A stretch of DNA of 64,000 nt, from contig CBDCAU010000008.1 of the NCBI GenBank assembly GCA_965214115.1, positions 62,001 to 126,000 on the forward strand. The letters are read 5' to 3'. Made by a program: the position numbers and the translations under genes. The notes beneath the pieces were generated by a model, which saw nothing but the letters and a program-made list of their open reading frames with translations, searched no databases and was not told where the DNA came from. Below, one piece after another: positions 16,874 through 25,821 of this stretch. This DNA comes from Owenweeksia sp965214115 (GTDB lineage Bacteria; Bacteroidota; Bacteroidia; Flavobacteriales; Schleiferiaceae). Every line of letters begins with the position of its first letter. Position 1 is the first letter of the stretch.

Positions 16874-18454
16874 TCAATTTACATCGGTGAATTTTGAGTT
16901 CCAAAAAGCCTCGTCCATTTCGGCTTCCACAGTTTTGTATTCCCGTGCCAAATCGCGCCACACGGCATCGTTGTAAAAAAGCATTTTTTGCAATTTTTCG
17001 GTGTCCTTGTCTTCCAGCCAATCTTGGCGCATCCACTCTATATAGTAGCCGGTGGAAGAAAGGAAAAGTTCGTAATCGTTACCCGCTTCATTTTCAGGAA
17101 GTTCAAATTGAAACTTCGCTTCATCGCCGCGAAAAGTGACGAAATGTTCGCCGTCTTCCTGCTGCACGCTTTCAACTTTTTGGGACATACCGCTCAGAAT
17201 TTCCACTACCGCAGGAGGAAGAACTAGCGGTTGCACTTCTTCCAAAATGGATACCAGCGCGGCATAATCCAGCCGCCACATTCCTTTGGTGGTCACTAAT
17301 TTTAGCTTCACCGTTTTGCCTTTTGGGGAAAAATTTTCGAGCGGCAGCATTTGCAAATTTTTGGCGATCGGCCCCGTTTCAAAAACCTCGCACGCTCGGT
17401 GCCATTTATTGGAGTTTTCCGTTTGAAAATAAACTTCGATTCCGCCCAATCTCGCAAAAGGTGTCTTGAAGTTTTTTTGAATGAAAGGCGTAGTTTCGAT
17501 TTTGGCCAAATAATCGCCCACTTCATCGCCACAATAAGATATACCATTATATAGCAAAAAAGTAGTCAATAAAGTTTGCCTAAAATTGATTACTAAACCG
17601 ATGTTTTTGGCATCTAAATTATCAAATTCCAATATCAATTCTTCTTTCTCAAAAAGGCTGTTGGAATCCGTTTTTGAAAAATATTCTAAATCGTCTTTTT
17701 CCTTTAAAATATCGGTAAGAATTTCGTTGGAATTCGTGCTTGCTTTTCGCAAAAAGGCGGCTTTTCCGCAACGGTAAAAACGGCCGTCATTGCTATGGAA
17801 AACGATTTGGTTTTCTTTTTTTGGAACGGCCAAAATTTCGAGTTTATCCACCGCGTGGGTTTCCAGCGCCTCGTTTTTCATCTTTATGAAAAGCGGCCCC
17901 GCCGGCGCGGAAAGTTGCAGCGCATCTACATCCGTGGCCATCAGCGAGGGCGAAATGGAGGCCGAAAAACCTTCGGCGCTGGAAGAGTGCAAATCGTCGT
18001 GGCCTTCGGTATAAAAAGTGGGGCACGAACCAAAACACGCCTTGGGATTGGACAGGCAAATGGCGGACACCACGAGGTTGGCGGCCGTCAAAAAAGCCAG
18101 CCCCGCAAAGCGCTGGTTGTCTTTGGATCGGATGGATTCAAGGTCGTTCGTCTCGATAATCGCCACCTCGCCCACTTGGAAGGACAGTGTGCCGCGCTCT
18201 ATCTCGTTGCGGTTGAAATCGTACAGTTGGCCGCGCCCCTCCAGCGAATCGCCCTCGATGGAACTGACTTCTTGCAAGATGGCCACATTGCCGTTCTTCA
18301 AATGGATTTTATAAAAATCCGCCTCCAGCGGGCTGTGCAGCGCGGCGTTGGCATCTTGATAGGTTTGCCGGAAACCGTGGTCGAGGGCGTATTTGCAGGA
18401 AAAAACTACCGCGCAGATGGCAAGGGCAGTAAAGATGAGGTTTTTAAATTTCAT
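16874..18454 (-). CDS. Large lipoprotein with conserved CFGSCPTFY motif
   Basis: The 526 aa protein has a signal peptide ending in FSC with Cys20. After about 110 residues of beta-rich sequence comes a hydrophobic stretch (FAGLAFLTAANLVVSAICL) and the motif CFGSCPTFY at residues 140-148. This motif is a conserved hallmark of a family of uncharacterised Bacteroidota proteins, and its two Cys could form a disulphide. The C-terminal half has no recognisable domain. It is the first gene of a probable three-lipoprotein operon reading leftward to 15418. Role unknown. Confidence 0.75.
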   Translation of the reverse strand: MKFKNLIFTALAICAVVFSCKYALDHGFRQTYQDANAALHSPLEADFYKIHLKNGNVAILQEVSSIEGDSLEGRGQLYDFNRNEIERGTLSFQVGEVAIIETNDLESIRSKDNQRFAGLAFLTAANLVVSAICLSNPKACFGSCPTFYTEGHDDLHSSSAEGFSASISPSLMATDVDALQLSAPAGPLFIKMKNEALETHAVDKLEILAVPKKENQIVFHSNDGRFYRCGKAAFLRKASTNSNEILTDILKEKDDLEYFSKTDSNSLFEKEELILEFDNLDAKNIGLVINFRQTLLTTFLLYNGISYCGDEVGDYLAKIETTPFIQKNFKTPFARLGGIEVYFQTENSNKWHRACEVFETGPIAKNLQMLPLENFSPKGKTVKLKLVTTKGMWRLDYAALVSILEEVQPLVLPPAVVEILSGMSQKVESVQQEDGEHFVTFRGDEAKFQFELPENEAGNDYELFLSSTGYYIEWMRQDWLEDKDTEKLQKMLFYNDAVWRDLAREYKTVEAEMDEAFWNSKFTDVN

Positions 18455-18469
18455 TGGATTCAGGAGATT

Positions 18470-18763
18470 TTAATTTTCATAGCGAGGCCAGCCCGCTGGG
18501 TCACGGCTGGTGTGATAAACGGAATAAATCCACACCTCCGACTTTTCTTCCAAAACTTCAAAATGAATCAGGTGCGGAAGGTGTTCTATTTGTAGCGTCC
18601 GCACCTCATCGTAACGAATTTTGAAAAATGGGTTGCGCTCCAAAACGTCTAAAATCTCATTGAAGGCTGGCCAAAACTGTTCGCCTTAGAATTTATCTTC
18701 CTCGCTTATTTCTTCGATTTCGGCCGCCGCCCTTTCTTGATACCTTATTTCAAAACGGTTCAC
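18470..18763 (-). pseudogene. RelE/ParE-type toxin with in-frame TAA
   Basis: The GTG start at 18763 overlaps the TGA of the antitoxin gene (GTGA), the usual coupling in toxin-antitoxin operons. Codons 1-25 read VNRFEIRYQERAAAEIEEIS and EEDKF. TAA follows at 18686-18688, and then the frame continues GEQFWPAFNEILDVLERNPF, IRYDEVRTLQIEHLPHLIHF and YSVYHTSRDPAGW. The last part is the conserved C-terminus of the Bacteroidota RelE/ParE toxins. Everything but the single stop is intact, so the toxin is probably inactive while its antitoxins persist. Confidence 0.75.
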
Positions 18764-18969
18764 TTGTTCGATATTCTTTTTTCAAGTTCCCTACGGGTAA
18801 TCAATTTTTCAGGATGGCGATGGGCGTGGTCGCGGCGGGTTCGGACTTCACGCTTTACCGTTGCTGAAATTTCCGGTCCGTCGGCATTTGTCTTTAAACC
18901 TAATTCATCCATTTTGTCCAAAAATGAATCGTGCTTAGAATCAGGCACTTCTACTGTTATCTGAGTCAT
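18760..18969 (-). CDS. Antitoxin-like protein (third paralogue of the cluster)
   Basis: The 69 aa protein begins MTQITVEVPDSKHDSFLDKM, which resembles the N-termini of the antitoxins at 18941 and 19660 (VNVP...K..DFL.KM.ELDLKT). The C-terminal helix KLITRRELEKRI corresponds to the toxin-neutralising tail. The start lies 29 bases inside the preceding antitoxin gene, and its stop overlaps the start of the broken toxin. It is probably the cognate antitoxin of that toxin. Confidence 0.7.
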   Translation of the reverse strand: MTQITVEVPDSKHDSFLDKMDELGLKTNADGPEISATVKREVRTRRDHAHRHPEKLITRRELEKRISNK

Positions 18970-19225
18970 TTTTAAATTTATTTCTAATTTTTCTTTCCGT
19001 TCTTTTTTTATCCAAATATTCCTTCACCTCTTCCCAACTTTTTCCGAGGCGCGGATCTTTCTCATACGCCGCGATACTTGCGCGGATTTCCGCTTTTTGA
19101 TCTTCTGAAAGCTCATCCAAAACCATTTCGGTCTTCAAGTCCAACTCTCTCATTTTTTTCAAAAAATCGTTTACTTTATTTTCTGGAACATTCACATAAG
19201 CCTGCGCCCAAGTTTCCGTTTCCAT
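18941..19225 (-). CDS. Antitoxin (addiction-module / RelB-like)
   Basis: The 94 aa protein begins METETWAQAYVNVPENKVND and contains KDPRLGKSWEEVKEYLDKK. This pattern of N-terminal strand-helix plus a SWEEVK tail is seen in the unstable addiction-module antitoxins paired with RelE/ParE toxins. It lies first in a three-gene leftward unit (antitoxin, antitoxin, broken toxin). The presence of two antitoxins before one toxin suggests a toxin gene was lost between them or an antitoxin was duplicated. The upstream promoter-like sequence TATTTTTGGTGAAA is shared with the neighbouring cassette at 19899. Confidence 0.75.
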   Translation of the reverse strand: METETWAQAYVNVPENKVNDFLKKMRELDLKTEMVLDELSEDQKAEIRASIAAYEKDPRLGKSWEEVKEYLDKKRTERKIRNKFKNDSDNSRSA

Positions 19226-19241
19226 TTTAAAAAATTTTCAC

Positions 19242-19249
19242 CAAAAATA
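19242..19249 (-). promoter_or_regulatory. -7 promoter box of the second toxin-antitoxin cassette
   Basis: TATTTTTG on the minus strand lies 16 bases before the ATG at 19225. The surrounding TATTTTTGGTGAAA is identical to the box of the first cassette, consistent with cassette duplication. Confidence 0.5.
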
Positions 19250-19384
19250 AGGAAACCCTTTTCCCGTCATACTGTAGGCCGCTGCGGCAAAAGTTAAATT
19301 TGGCGAAGTTCAAAGTAGCTCCTCGGATTAAGAATCCCTTGAACAAAAACGCGCCGCTTTACACCAAATAGCCGCAGTGAATCC

Positions 19385-19675
19385 CTATCGCCAAATTTCG
19401 GGGTCGCGCCCACCGTAGTAAATCCCCGAAATGCTTACCAAATTTTTGGCTTCATCTACGATAAAATGAACGCGGTACGGAAAAGTTTTCATAGAAAAAC
19501 AGCGGGTTTTTCCATAATGAACCCGATAAAACGGATGGATGGCGAAACTGTCCAGCAGTTCATCGAATGCCTTGGCAAACCGCTGCGCTAAGGGCGAACC
19601 TTCCCCACCGTACCGCTTTAGGATTTGATCCAAATCGACGTCGGCTTCGGGCTCTACAACTACTTCGAAAGCCAT
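19385..19675 (-). CDS. RelE/ParE-family toxin
   Basis: The ATG at 19675 gives 96 aa beginning MAFEVVVEPEADVDLDQILK. An in-frame start 12 codons further upstream would lie deep in the antitoxin gene. Family features are the N-terminal strand plus long helix, the central HPFYRVHYGKTRCFSMKTFPY and the C-terminal VSISGIYYGGRDPEIW. The ending (H/Y-x-x-RDP-x-x-W) is the hallmark of the Bacteroidota toxins. It is expected to inhibit translation by ribosome-dependent mRNA cleavage (RelE) or gyrase (ParE), and the sequence alone does not decide. The start overlaps the antitoxin stop by 16 bases. Confidence 0.85.
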   Translation of the reverse strand: MAFEVVVEPEADVDLDQILKRYGGEGSPLAQRFAKAFDELLDSFAIHPFYRVHYGKTRCFSMKTFPYRVHFIVDEAKNLVSISGIYYGGRDPEIWR

Positions 19676-19899
19676 CCTTTTTCTACCCATTTGTTGCGGA
19701 CATTTTTCCAAGGAATAAGCCGTTCAGGATTTTTCTCCGATAAGGCTTGGCGACGTAACGATTCACTTCTTTCGGCCTCGGGAATCTTATCTGAAACAAT
19801 CCCGGTTTCCAGATCCAGTTCCCCCATTTTTTCCATAAAATCCTCCAGTTTCCGCTGCGGGACGTTCACGTAAACTTGCGTCAATGTTTCGCTTTCCAT
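19660..19899 (-). CDS. Antitoxin of the intact RelE/ParE pair
   Basis: The protein is 79 aa from ATG at 19899. An upstream TTG/GTG extension of 7 codons would overlap the -7 box and is unlikely. It reads MESETLTQVYVNVPQRKLED, closely related to the antitoxin at 18941, with the C-terminal RLIPWKNVRNKWVEKG tail. The toxin follows with overlap, so both are translated from one message. Autoregulation by the antitoxin-toxin complex is the rule in the family. Confidence 0.8.
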   Translation of the reverse strand: MESETLTQVYVNVPQRKLEDFMEKMGELDLETGIVSDKIPEAERSESLRRQALSEKNPERLIPWKNVRNKWVEKGWLSK

Positions 19900-19917
19900 T
19901 TGTATAAAATATTTCAC

Positions 19918-19925
19918 CAAAAATA
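19918..19925 (-). promoter_or_regulatory. -7 promoter box of the first toxin-antitoxin cassette
   Basis: TATTTTTG on the minus strand, 18 bases before the ATG at 19899, in the same TATTTTTGGTGAAA context as at 19242. Confidence 0.5.
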
Positions 19926-19962
19926 CGAAAAGCCATTTCCCAACTCCCTTTCCCCGCCCTCG

Positions 19963-19970
19963 TATCTTTG
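19963..19970 (+). promoter_or_regulatory. -7 promoter box for the M28 peptidase
   Basis: TATCTTTG lies 18 bases before the ATG at 19989 and is divergent from the toxin-antitoxin promoter at 19918. Confidence 0.55.
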
Positions 19971-19988
19971 CTTTTTTAAAATTTTGAT

Positions 19989-21689
19989 ATGCGAAAAACT
20001 TTCTTTTGCACCGCTTTCTTTGCCAGTTTTTTCTTGGTCGCCCAAAAGCCTTGCCCCGAACTGACGGCCGGCGCGCAAGAGCGCATCTTGCAAGACGTGA
20101 TGTTCTTGGCGGGCGATGATTTGCAGGGCCGCGCGCCCGGCAGCGAGGGCATCGAAATGGCGGGGAATTACCTCCAAGAACAATTCCAACAAATGGGAGT
20201 ACAGCCGCCGTTTGAGGGGGGTTTCGCGCAGCCGTTTTCCATTCCGGCGGAAGTGAGTTTTTCCACTAAAAATGAATTGGTTTTTAACGATGAAAAAATC
20301 CCGCTAAAAACAAAATGGTTTCCCGCCCAGTGGACGAAAAACGGCACGGCGGAAGGCGATTTGATTTATATAAAATACGGCATCGCCGCGCCGGAAATCA
20401 AGTACGACGATTACAAAAAGAAGAAAGCCAAAAAGCTGAAAGACAAGGTGTTTGTGATGGACGTTTCGTCGCCGGACGGCATCCACCCGCATTCGGAATA
20501 CTTAAAACACCACGACTTGGGCGAGCGGGTTTCGCTGGCCAAATCGAAAGGTGCGGCGGCCGTCATTCTTATCAATGAAGAAGAAACCGCCAACGACGTG
20601 CGCCAAGATTTCACCTCCATTTTTGACAAGGGAATCCCCGTGGTTTTCGTTTCGGACGACGCACTTTCATCAAAATTGAAAAAGGGAAAAGGGAGCGTGA
20701 AAATAACGGTGGACGCGCGCGAAAATCAAGTGCAGGCAGAAAACATCGGCGGTTGGGTGGACAATGGCGCAGATCGCACCGTGGTCATCGGCGCGCACTA
20801 CGACCACTTGGGGATGGGTGGCAGCGGATCGCTTTTCAAGGGCGGAGAACCCGAAATCCACAACGGCGCGGACGATAATGCCAGCGGTGTGGCGGTGATG
20901 CTGGAGCTGGCGCGGACGGTTTCCAATCTCGACAGCAATCGCGAAGAATACGAGGCGTTGAAAAAATACAATTATTTGTTCGTGGCCTTTTCGGGAGAGG
21001 AAAAAGGATTGCTCGGCTCGGCGCATTTCACCAAACATTTGGATGAACTGCCCGCGAAAATCACGATGATGTTGAACTTGGATATGGTGGGCCGCTTGGA
21101 AGAAAATCTTTTGGCGGTAAACGGCGTGGGCACTTCACCCACTTGGGGTGAAATTATTTCGGAGCAGGGCTGTTTTGAATTGAACATCAAGACTTCGGCC
21201 AGCGGCACCGGCCCCAGCGACCACACCAATTTTTATTATAAAAACATTCCCGCGCTGCACTTTTTCAGCGGAACGCACACGGATTACCACAAGCCTTCCG
21301 ACGATTTTGAGAAGCTGAACATCGAGGGGATGCAACTGATCGCGCGCTATATTTTAAACCTCATCCGAGAAAGTTTGCGCTTTCCCGAAATGGAATTTAC
21401 GCCCACCAAAGAAGAGTCGATGAACGCGCCGAAATTCAGCGTGACACTGGGCGTGATGCCTGATTATCTCTATCAAAAAGAAGGGATGAAAATAGATGGC
21501 GTGACCGAGGGCAAGCCCGCCAGCCAAGCAGGAATGAAGGCCGGCGATGTGGTGGTGAAAATGGGCGAAGTAAAAGTGGTGGATATGATTAGCTATATGA
21601 AGGCGCTGGGGCAGTTTAAAAAAGGGGACGAAACGGAGGTGGAATTTTTGCGCGGGGAGGAGATGAGGAAGGCGAAGGTGAAGTTTTAG
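19989..21689 (+). CDS. Secreted M28-family zinc aminopeptidase with PA and PDZ domains
   Basis: The 566 aa protein has a signal peptide (about 1-18). A protease-associated insert spans about residues 130-240. The M28 core then gives the di-zinc ligands in order: His270 in IGAHYDHLG, Asp in HNGADDNASG, the Glu pair in FSGEEKGLLGS, Asp in LNLDMVGRL, and the late His in GPSDHTNFY. A C-terminal PDZ domain (about 485-566) includes GKPASQAGMKAGDVVVKMG. The enzyme should release N-terminal residues from peptides in the periplasm or outside. It is monocistronic, with its own promoter box. Confidence 0.92.
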   Translation: MRKTFFCTAFFASFFLVAQKPCPELTAGAQERILQDVMFLAGDDLQGRAPGSEGIEMAGNYLQEQFQQMGVQPPFEGGFAQPFSIPAEVSFSTKNELVFNDEKIPLKTKWFPAQWTKNGTAEGDLIYIKYGIAAPEIKYDDYKKKKAKKLKDKVFVMDVSSPDGIHPHSEYLKHHDLGERVSLAKSKGAAAVILINEEETANDVRQDFTSIFDKGIPVVFVSDDALSSKLKKGKGSVKITVDARENQVQAENIGGWVDNGADRTVVIGAHYDHLGMGGSGSLFKGGEPEIHNGADDNASGVAVMLELARTVSNLDSNREEYEALKKYNYLFVAFSGEEKGLLGSAHFTKHLDELPAKITMMLNLDMVGRLEENLLAVNGVGTSPTWGEIISEQGCFELNIKTSASGTGPSDHTNFYYKNIPALHFFSGTHTDYHKPSDDFEKLNIEGMQLIARYILNLIRESLRFPEMEFTPTKEESMNAPKFSVTLGVMPDYLYQKEGMKIDGVTEGKPASQAGMKAGDVVVKMGEVKVVDMISYMKALGQFKKGDETEVEFLRGEEMRKAKVKF

Positions 21690-21863
21690 AAGACAGGTAA
21701 TTATATTGTAATTCGGTGGTAATTCATAGTAATCCAATAGCATTCCCCACCCCGCATTTCCACCCAGGCCGTGGACTATGGACTGTGGACTGTCGGCTAT
21801 GGACTGGGGACTTTTTGAACTTCCCGTAACTTTTCCGCTTTTCTAAAATAAAGAATCCGAAAA

Positions 21864-22847
21864 ATGAAAACAGCCGTCATCGGCGGGGGGAGTTGGGCCA
21901 CGGCCATCGTGAAGATGCTTACCCAGAACAGCGACTACGTGGGCTGGTGGATGCGCAACCCCGAAGCGGTGGAGCACATCCAGAAATACCACCACAACCC
22001 GAATTACCTGAGTTCGGTGGAATTGCTGACCGAGAAAATCGACGTATCCACCGACTTGAACCGGTTGGTGCGGCAGGCGGATTTGCTGGTGTTTGCCGTG
22101 CCGTCTGCGTTTTTGAAAGAAGCGCTGAAAGACTTGACGGAAGACATTTCCGAGAAGTGGGTGTTCAGCGCCATCAAAGGAATCGTGCCGGACGAAAACC
22201 TCATCGTGGGCGAATTTTTCCACGAAAAATACAAGGTGCCGATTGAAAATATCGGTGTGATTACCGGCCCCTGCCACGCCGAGGAAGTGGCGCTGGAACG
22301 GCTCAGTTATTTGACTTTGGCCAGCACGGACGAGCAGAAAACCCAAGCCTTGGCCGAGCGCTTGGAAAGCGATTTTATAAAGGTAAAACTGTCAGATGAT
22401 ATTTACGGAACGGAGTACGCCGCCGTTTTAAAAAACATTTATGCACTGGCGGCCGGCATCTGCCACGGCCTCGGGTATGGCGATAATTTCCAAGCGGTGT
22501 TGGTGAGCAACGCCATCCGCGAAATGAAGAAATTCATAAAAGCGGTGCACCCCATCAAGCGGAACATCAACGAGTCGGCCTACCTCGGAGACTTACTGGT
22601 GACGGCCTATTCACAGTTTAGCCGCAACCGGATGTTTGGCAATATGATCGGCAAGGGCTACACCATCCGCTCGGCGATGCTGGAGCTGAATATGGTGGCC
22701 GAGGGCTACTACGCCGCGCGGCTGATCCGCGAGGTGCGCAAAGATTTGGAGTTGAAAATGCCCATCGCCCAAGCGGTCTATAAAATCTTATATGAAGGAA
22801 AATCCCCACGAAAAACCATTCAAAAACTGACGGAAAAACTGGATTGA
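21864..22847 (+). CDS. gpsA: NAD(P)H-dependent glycerol-3-phosphate dehydrogenase
   Basis: The 327 aa enzyme reduces dihydroxyacetone phosphate to sn-glycerol-3-phosphate for phospholipid synthesis. The Rossmann nucleotide-binding motif is GGGSWATA at residues 7-14. LLVFAVPSAFL, ITGPCHAEEVA, the catalytic Lys stretch AAVLKNIYALAAGI and GDLLVTAYSQFSRNRMFG follow, all conserved in GpsA. The length is normal. Upstream, 21750-21820 holds a GGACTATGGACTGTGGACTG repeat related to that at 50971-51012. Confidence 0.95.
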   Translation: MKTAVIGGGSWATAIVKMLTQNSDYVGWWMRNPEAVEHIQKYHHNPNYLSSVELLTEKIDVSTDLNRLVRQADLLVFAVPSAFLKEALKDLTEDISEKWVFSAIKGIVPDENLIVGEFFHEKYKVPIENIGVITGPCHAEEVALERLSYLTLASTDEQKTQALAERLESDFIKVKLSDDIYGTEYAAVLKNIYALAAGICHGLGYGDNFQAVLVSNAIREMKKFIKAVHPIKRNINESAYLGDLLVTAYSQFSRNRMFGNMIGKGYTIRSAMLELNMVAEGYYAARLIREVRKDLELKMPIAQAVYKILYEGKSPRKTIQKLTEKLD

Positions 22848-22970
22848 GTTTTCGGCGGAGTGCAGCGCGGCTTCCTGTTTAACTGCAAATTGCCAAATGG
22901 TCAATTTCCCTTTAAAACATACCAACGGCTCATTTTCAGAACGTTGGCGAAAATGGGCGGTTTACCTTTG

Positions 22971-25022
22971 ATGGATTTTCCCACATTTCGACAACACATT
23001 TTGCGCCGCCTCTTCGCTCTTTTACTGTTTATCTTCTCCCTTTCGGCTTTCGCCAAAAAGGACACTATGCGCGTTTCGCGCCTGGATTCTTTTGCCGAGA
23101 TTTCCACTTTTTCAGAGCTTCAAATTCTTAAAAACAATAGCGCAAAGCCGTTTTTTCGCTGGCGCGCTTTCGGTGATTTTGAACCTGACAGTTCGGTTGT
23201 TTTTCATTTTTATATCCAAAATGACTTGCCGGATCCCCAACAGGTTTTTTTCCATTTGCGGGCAAACGAATTTTGGGAACTTTCCCTGCGCTCCGCCACC
23301 GAGAAAATAGACCGCAAAACGGGAATTCTCACCGGCTTTTCCGAAAGGGAAATGCCGCGCGAAACCACCCAGATGGAAGTAAGGCTCGCGCCGCAATCTA
23401 CCTACGCGGCCACGCTCGCCACCTTCAACCGCAGCAACCAACCACTAAAGCTGTCCCATAACCAAATCCTAACCCCCGAAGAACACTTTGCCACCGAAAA
23501 CTACCTGAGCGCCAAGTATTTGAACGCCCGCGCGCTGTGCGTTTTTTTCCAAGGCGCTATATGGATTATGATGCTGTATATGTTCTTCCTTTATTTTCAG
23601 AATAACCGGGACAGGACGTATCTTTTTTATGGGATGTATATGTTTTTTGCGATGTATTATATGTTGCAAAAAATTGCCGGCGATAATATCTTCTTTTTTG
23701 TATTTCCCAATCATCCCGAATGGCGACATCTTTTGAACGAACCTGCACAATGGATGCTTTATATTTTTTACAATCTTTTTGCGATAGAATTTCTGCGTAT
23801 CAAAAAGTACTCTTGGCGCATTTATTCTTTTATGAAAAAACTGAACTGGGTCTATTTCATTTATATGATAGTGGAATTGCTCATTATGATGAACACGTTT
23901 GACAAGATTTTACAAAGGCAAATGTTTATCGTTTCGCGCGTGTTCAGCACGGTTATCGGTATCGGGTTGATCGTGTGGATTGCGTTGGAAGTAAAGTCCG
24001 AACTGACCAAATATTTGGTGGTCGGCTCTTCGCTTTTCGTGATTTTCACCTTGGCGGCAATGTTCTATACCTTGGGCCTTCCGTGGCTGCCGAAGGTTGA
24101 TTTTTATCCCATCAACTTTATGCACATCGGAATTATGTTGGAAATCCTCTGTTTTTCATTGGGGTTGGGCCGCCGTATTTGGTTGGTTTCCAAGGAGAAA
24201 GACCGGCTTCAAGCATCTTACATTGAAGAACTAAAAAAGAACGAGGCCAATGTAAAGGAATATACGGACAAACTGGAGCGGGAAGTGAGCGAACGTACTG
24301 CCGAAATAGTGGAGGCCAACCACGAGTTGGAAATCCAAAAGGAAATAAGCCTGCGGGCTGACTACGAAAAGCAACTGACCGAGATTGAAATGAGCGCCTT
24401 GCGGTTGCAAATGAACCCCCATTTTATTTTTAATTCGCTCAATTCCATCCGCTATTTTATATTAAAAGAAGATACCGAAAAAGCCTCGGATTATATTACT
24501 GCTTTTGCAAAATTATTGCGAATTATTTTGCAAAATTCTAAACAAACTACCGTACCCTTAAAAGATGAATTGACTGCCCTAAAATTATACATCGAATTTG
24601 AACGCCAGCGCTTTGATGAAAAGTTTGAATTTTTGCTGGAAATTGGCCAAGAAGTGAATACGGAAATCGTGCAAATTCAACCGATGATCGTGCAACCCTT
24701 TGTAGAAAACGCGATATGGCACGGATTGCTCCATAAAGAAGGGGCGGGAAATCTGCGGTTGCGCATTTTAGTGGTAGATGATGACATCCTGAAAATCATT
24801 ATCGAAGACGATGGGGTGGGCCGCGTGGCCGCCCGCGAAATCCAAGTCAGCCGAGGGGCGCAAAGCCACAAAAGTTTTGGGCTGCAAATCACCAAAGACC
24901 GCCTGAAAATGATGAGCCAACTGCGACAAACCCAAAGCGGCTACCGAATCGAAGACCTCGTAGATTCCGCCGGAAACCCGCTGGGGACGCGGGCCACCCT
25001 TAAAATAAAAATCCAAAAATGA
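22971..25022 (+). CDS. LytS/YpdA-type sensor histidine kinase with 7TMR-DISM sensor
   Basis: From ATG at 22971 the protein is 683 aa. That start gives a proper signal peptide (FALLLFIFSLSAFAKK), while the frame is open upstream without one. The order is an extracellular 7TMR-DISM ligand-binding domain (about 35-190), seven membrane segments (about 195-410), a coiled coil (KLEREVSERTAEIVEANHEL), the His_kinase domain with His484 in LQMNPHFIFNSLNSIRYF, and an ATPase with VQPFVENAIWHGLL and IIEDDGVGR. The gene overlaps the response regulator by 4 bases (ATGA). The signal sensed is unknown, and DISM sensors often bind carbohydrates. Confidence 0.92.
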   Translation: MDFPTFRQHILRRLFALLLFIFSLSAFAKKDTMRVSRLDSFAEISTFSELQILKNNSAKPFFRWRAFGDFEPDSSVVFHFYIQNDLPDPQQVFFHLRANEFWELSLRSATEKIDRKTGILTGFSEREMPRETTQMEVRLAPQSTYAATLATFNRSNQPLKLSHNQILTPEEHFATENYLSAKYLNARALCVFFQGAIWIMMLYMFFLYFQNNRDRTYLFYGMYMFFAMYYMLQKIAGDNIFFFVFPNHPEWRHLLNEPAQWMLYIFYNLFAIEFLRIKKYSWRIYSFMKKLNWVYFIYMIVELLIMMNTFDKILQRQMFIVSRVFSTVIGIGLIVWIALEVKSELTKYLVVGSSLFVIFTLAAMFYTLGLPWLPKVDFYPINFMHIGIMLEILCFSLGLGRRIWLVSKEKDRLQASYIEELKKNEANVKEYTDKLEREVSERTAEIVEANHELEIQKEISLRADYEKQLTEIEMSALRLQMNPHFIFNSLNSIRYFILKEDTEKASDYITAFAKLLRIILQNSKQTTVPLKDELTALKLYIEFERQRFDEKFEFLLEIGQEVNTEIVQIQPMIVQPFVENAIWHGLLHKEGAGNLRLRILVVDDDILKIIIEDDGVGRVAAREIQVSRGAQSHKSFGLQITKDRLKMMSQLRQTQSGYRIEDLVDSAGNPLGTRATLKIKIQK

Positions 25023-25759
25023 TACGCGCCATCATCCTTGACGACGAAAAGCACTGCAGCGACACGCTGAAACTGATGCTCGAAAAACACCTGCCGGACA
25101 TCACCGTGGTGGCCGAAATGAACGACCCCGTAAAAGCGCTGGACGAACTGCCGCCACTCGAACCCGACTTGCTTTTTTTGGACATCGAAATGCCGCGCCT
25201 GACCGGCTTCCAGTTTTTGAAAAAATTGCCGCACCTCGATTTTGAAATCATCTTCACCACCGCTTACGACGATTTTGCCATCCGCGCCTTCCGCGTTTCC
25301 GCCATCGATTATCTGATGAAGCCCATCGAGCGCGGCGAACTTTTGGAGGCCTACGAAAAATTCAAAAAATACCGCACCGAAAAGGATTTTGGGGAGCGGT
25401 TCCGTGTGTTTATGAGCCAATATGGCTCGTTGGAAAACCGCGCGCTGGGCAAGGTGGCGCTGCCCACGCAGGAGGGGTTCGAGTTTATTGGGCAGGAGGA
25501 AATCATCCGCTGCGAGAGCGATAGCAATTATACCGAAGTGATTTTAGACGACCGTAAAATAGTGGTTTCCAAAACGTTGAAAGAAGTGCAGGCGATGCTG
25601 GACGAAGATGCCTTCGTGCGTGTGCACCATTCGCACCTCATCAATTTGCGGCATATCCAAAAATACCAAAAAGGCAGCGGCGGCACCATCACGATGGCGA
25701 ACGGCGACGCGGTGAGCGTGAGCCGGGGGAAGAAGTCGGATTTTTTGGGGCGGTTTTGA
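25019..25759 (+). CDS. LytTR-family response regulator
   Basis: The 246 aa protein has a receiver domain with acidic pocket DD at residues 8-9, phospho-acceptor Asp55 (LLFLDIEMPR) and Lys101 (YLMKPIE). It also has a C-terminal LytTR DNA-binding domain (about 150-246: EEIIRCESDSNYTEVIL, FVRVHHSHLINLRHI). It is translationally coupled to the kinase at 22971 and must be its partner. LytTR regulators bind paired direct repeats, but I see no such site in the immediate surroundings. Confidence 0.93.
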   Translation: MIRAIILDDEKHCSDTLKLMLEKHLPDITVVAEMNDPVKALDELPPLEPDLLFLDIEMPRLTGFQFLKKLPHLDFEIIFTTAYDDFAIRAFRVSAIDYLMKPIERGELLEAYEKFKKYRTEKDFGERFRVFMSQYGSLENRALGKVALPTQEGFEFIGQEEIIRCESDSNYTEVILDDRKIVVSKTLKEVQAMLDEDAFVRVHHSHLINLRHIQKYQKGSGGTITMANGDAVSVSRGKKSDFLGRF

Positions 25760-25821
25760 GGGAGTGGAGGGTGGTGCGCCCAATGGGTTACCTTTCGCCG
25801 TTATTTTAATTTCATCCTCCA

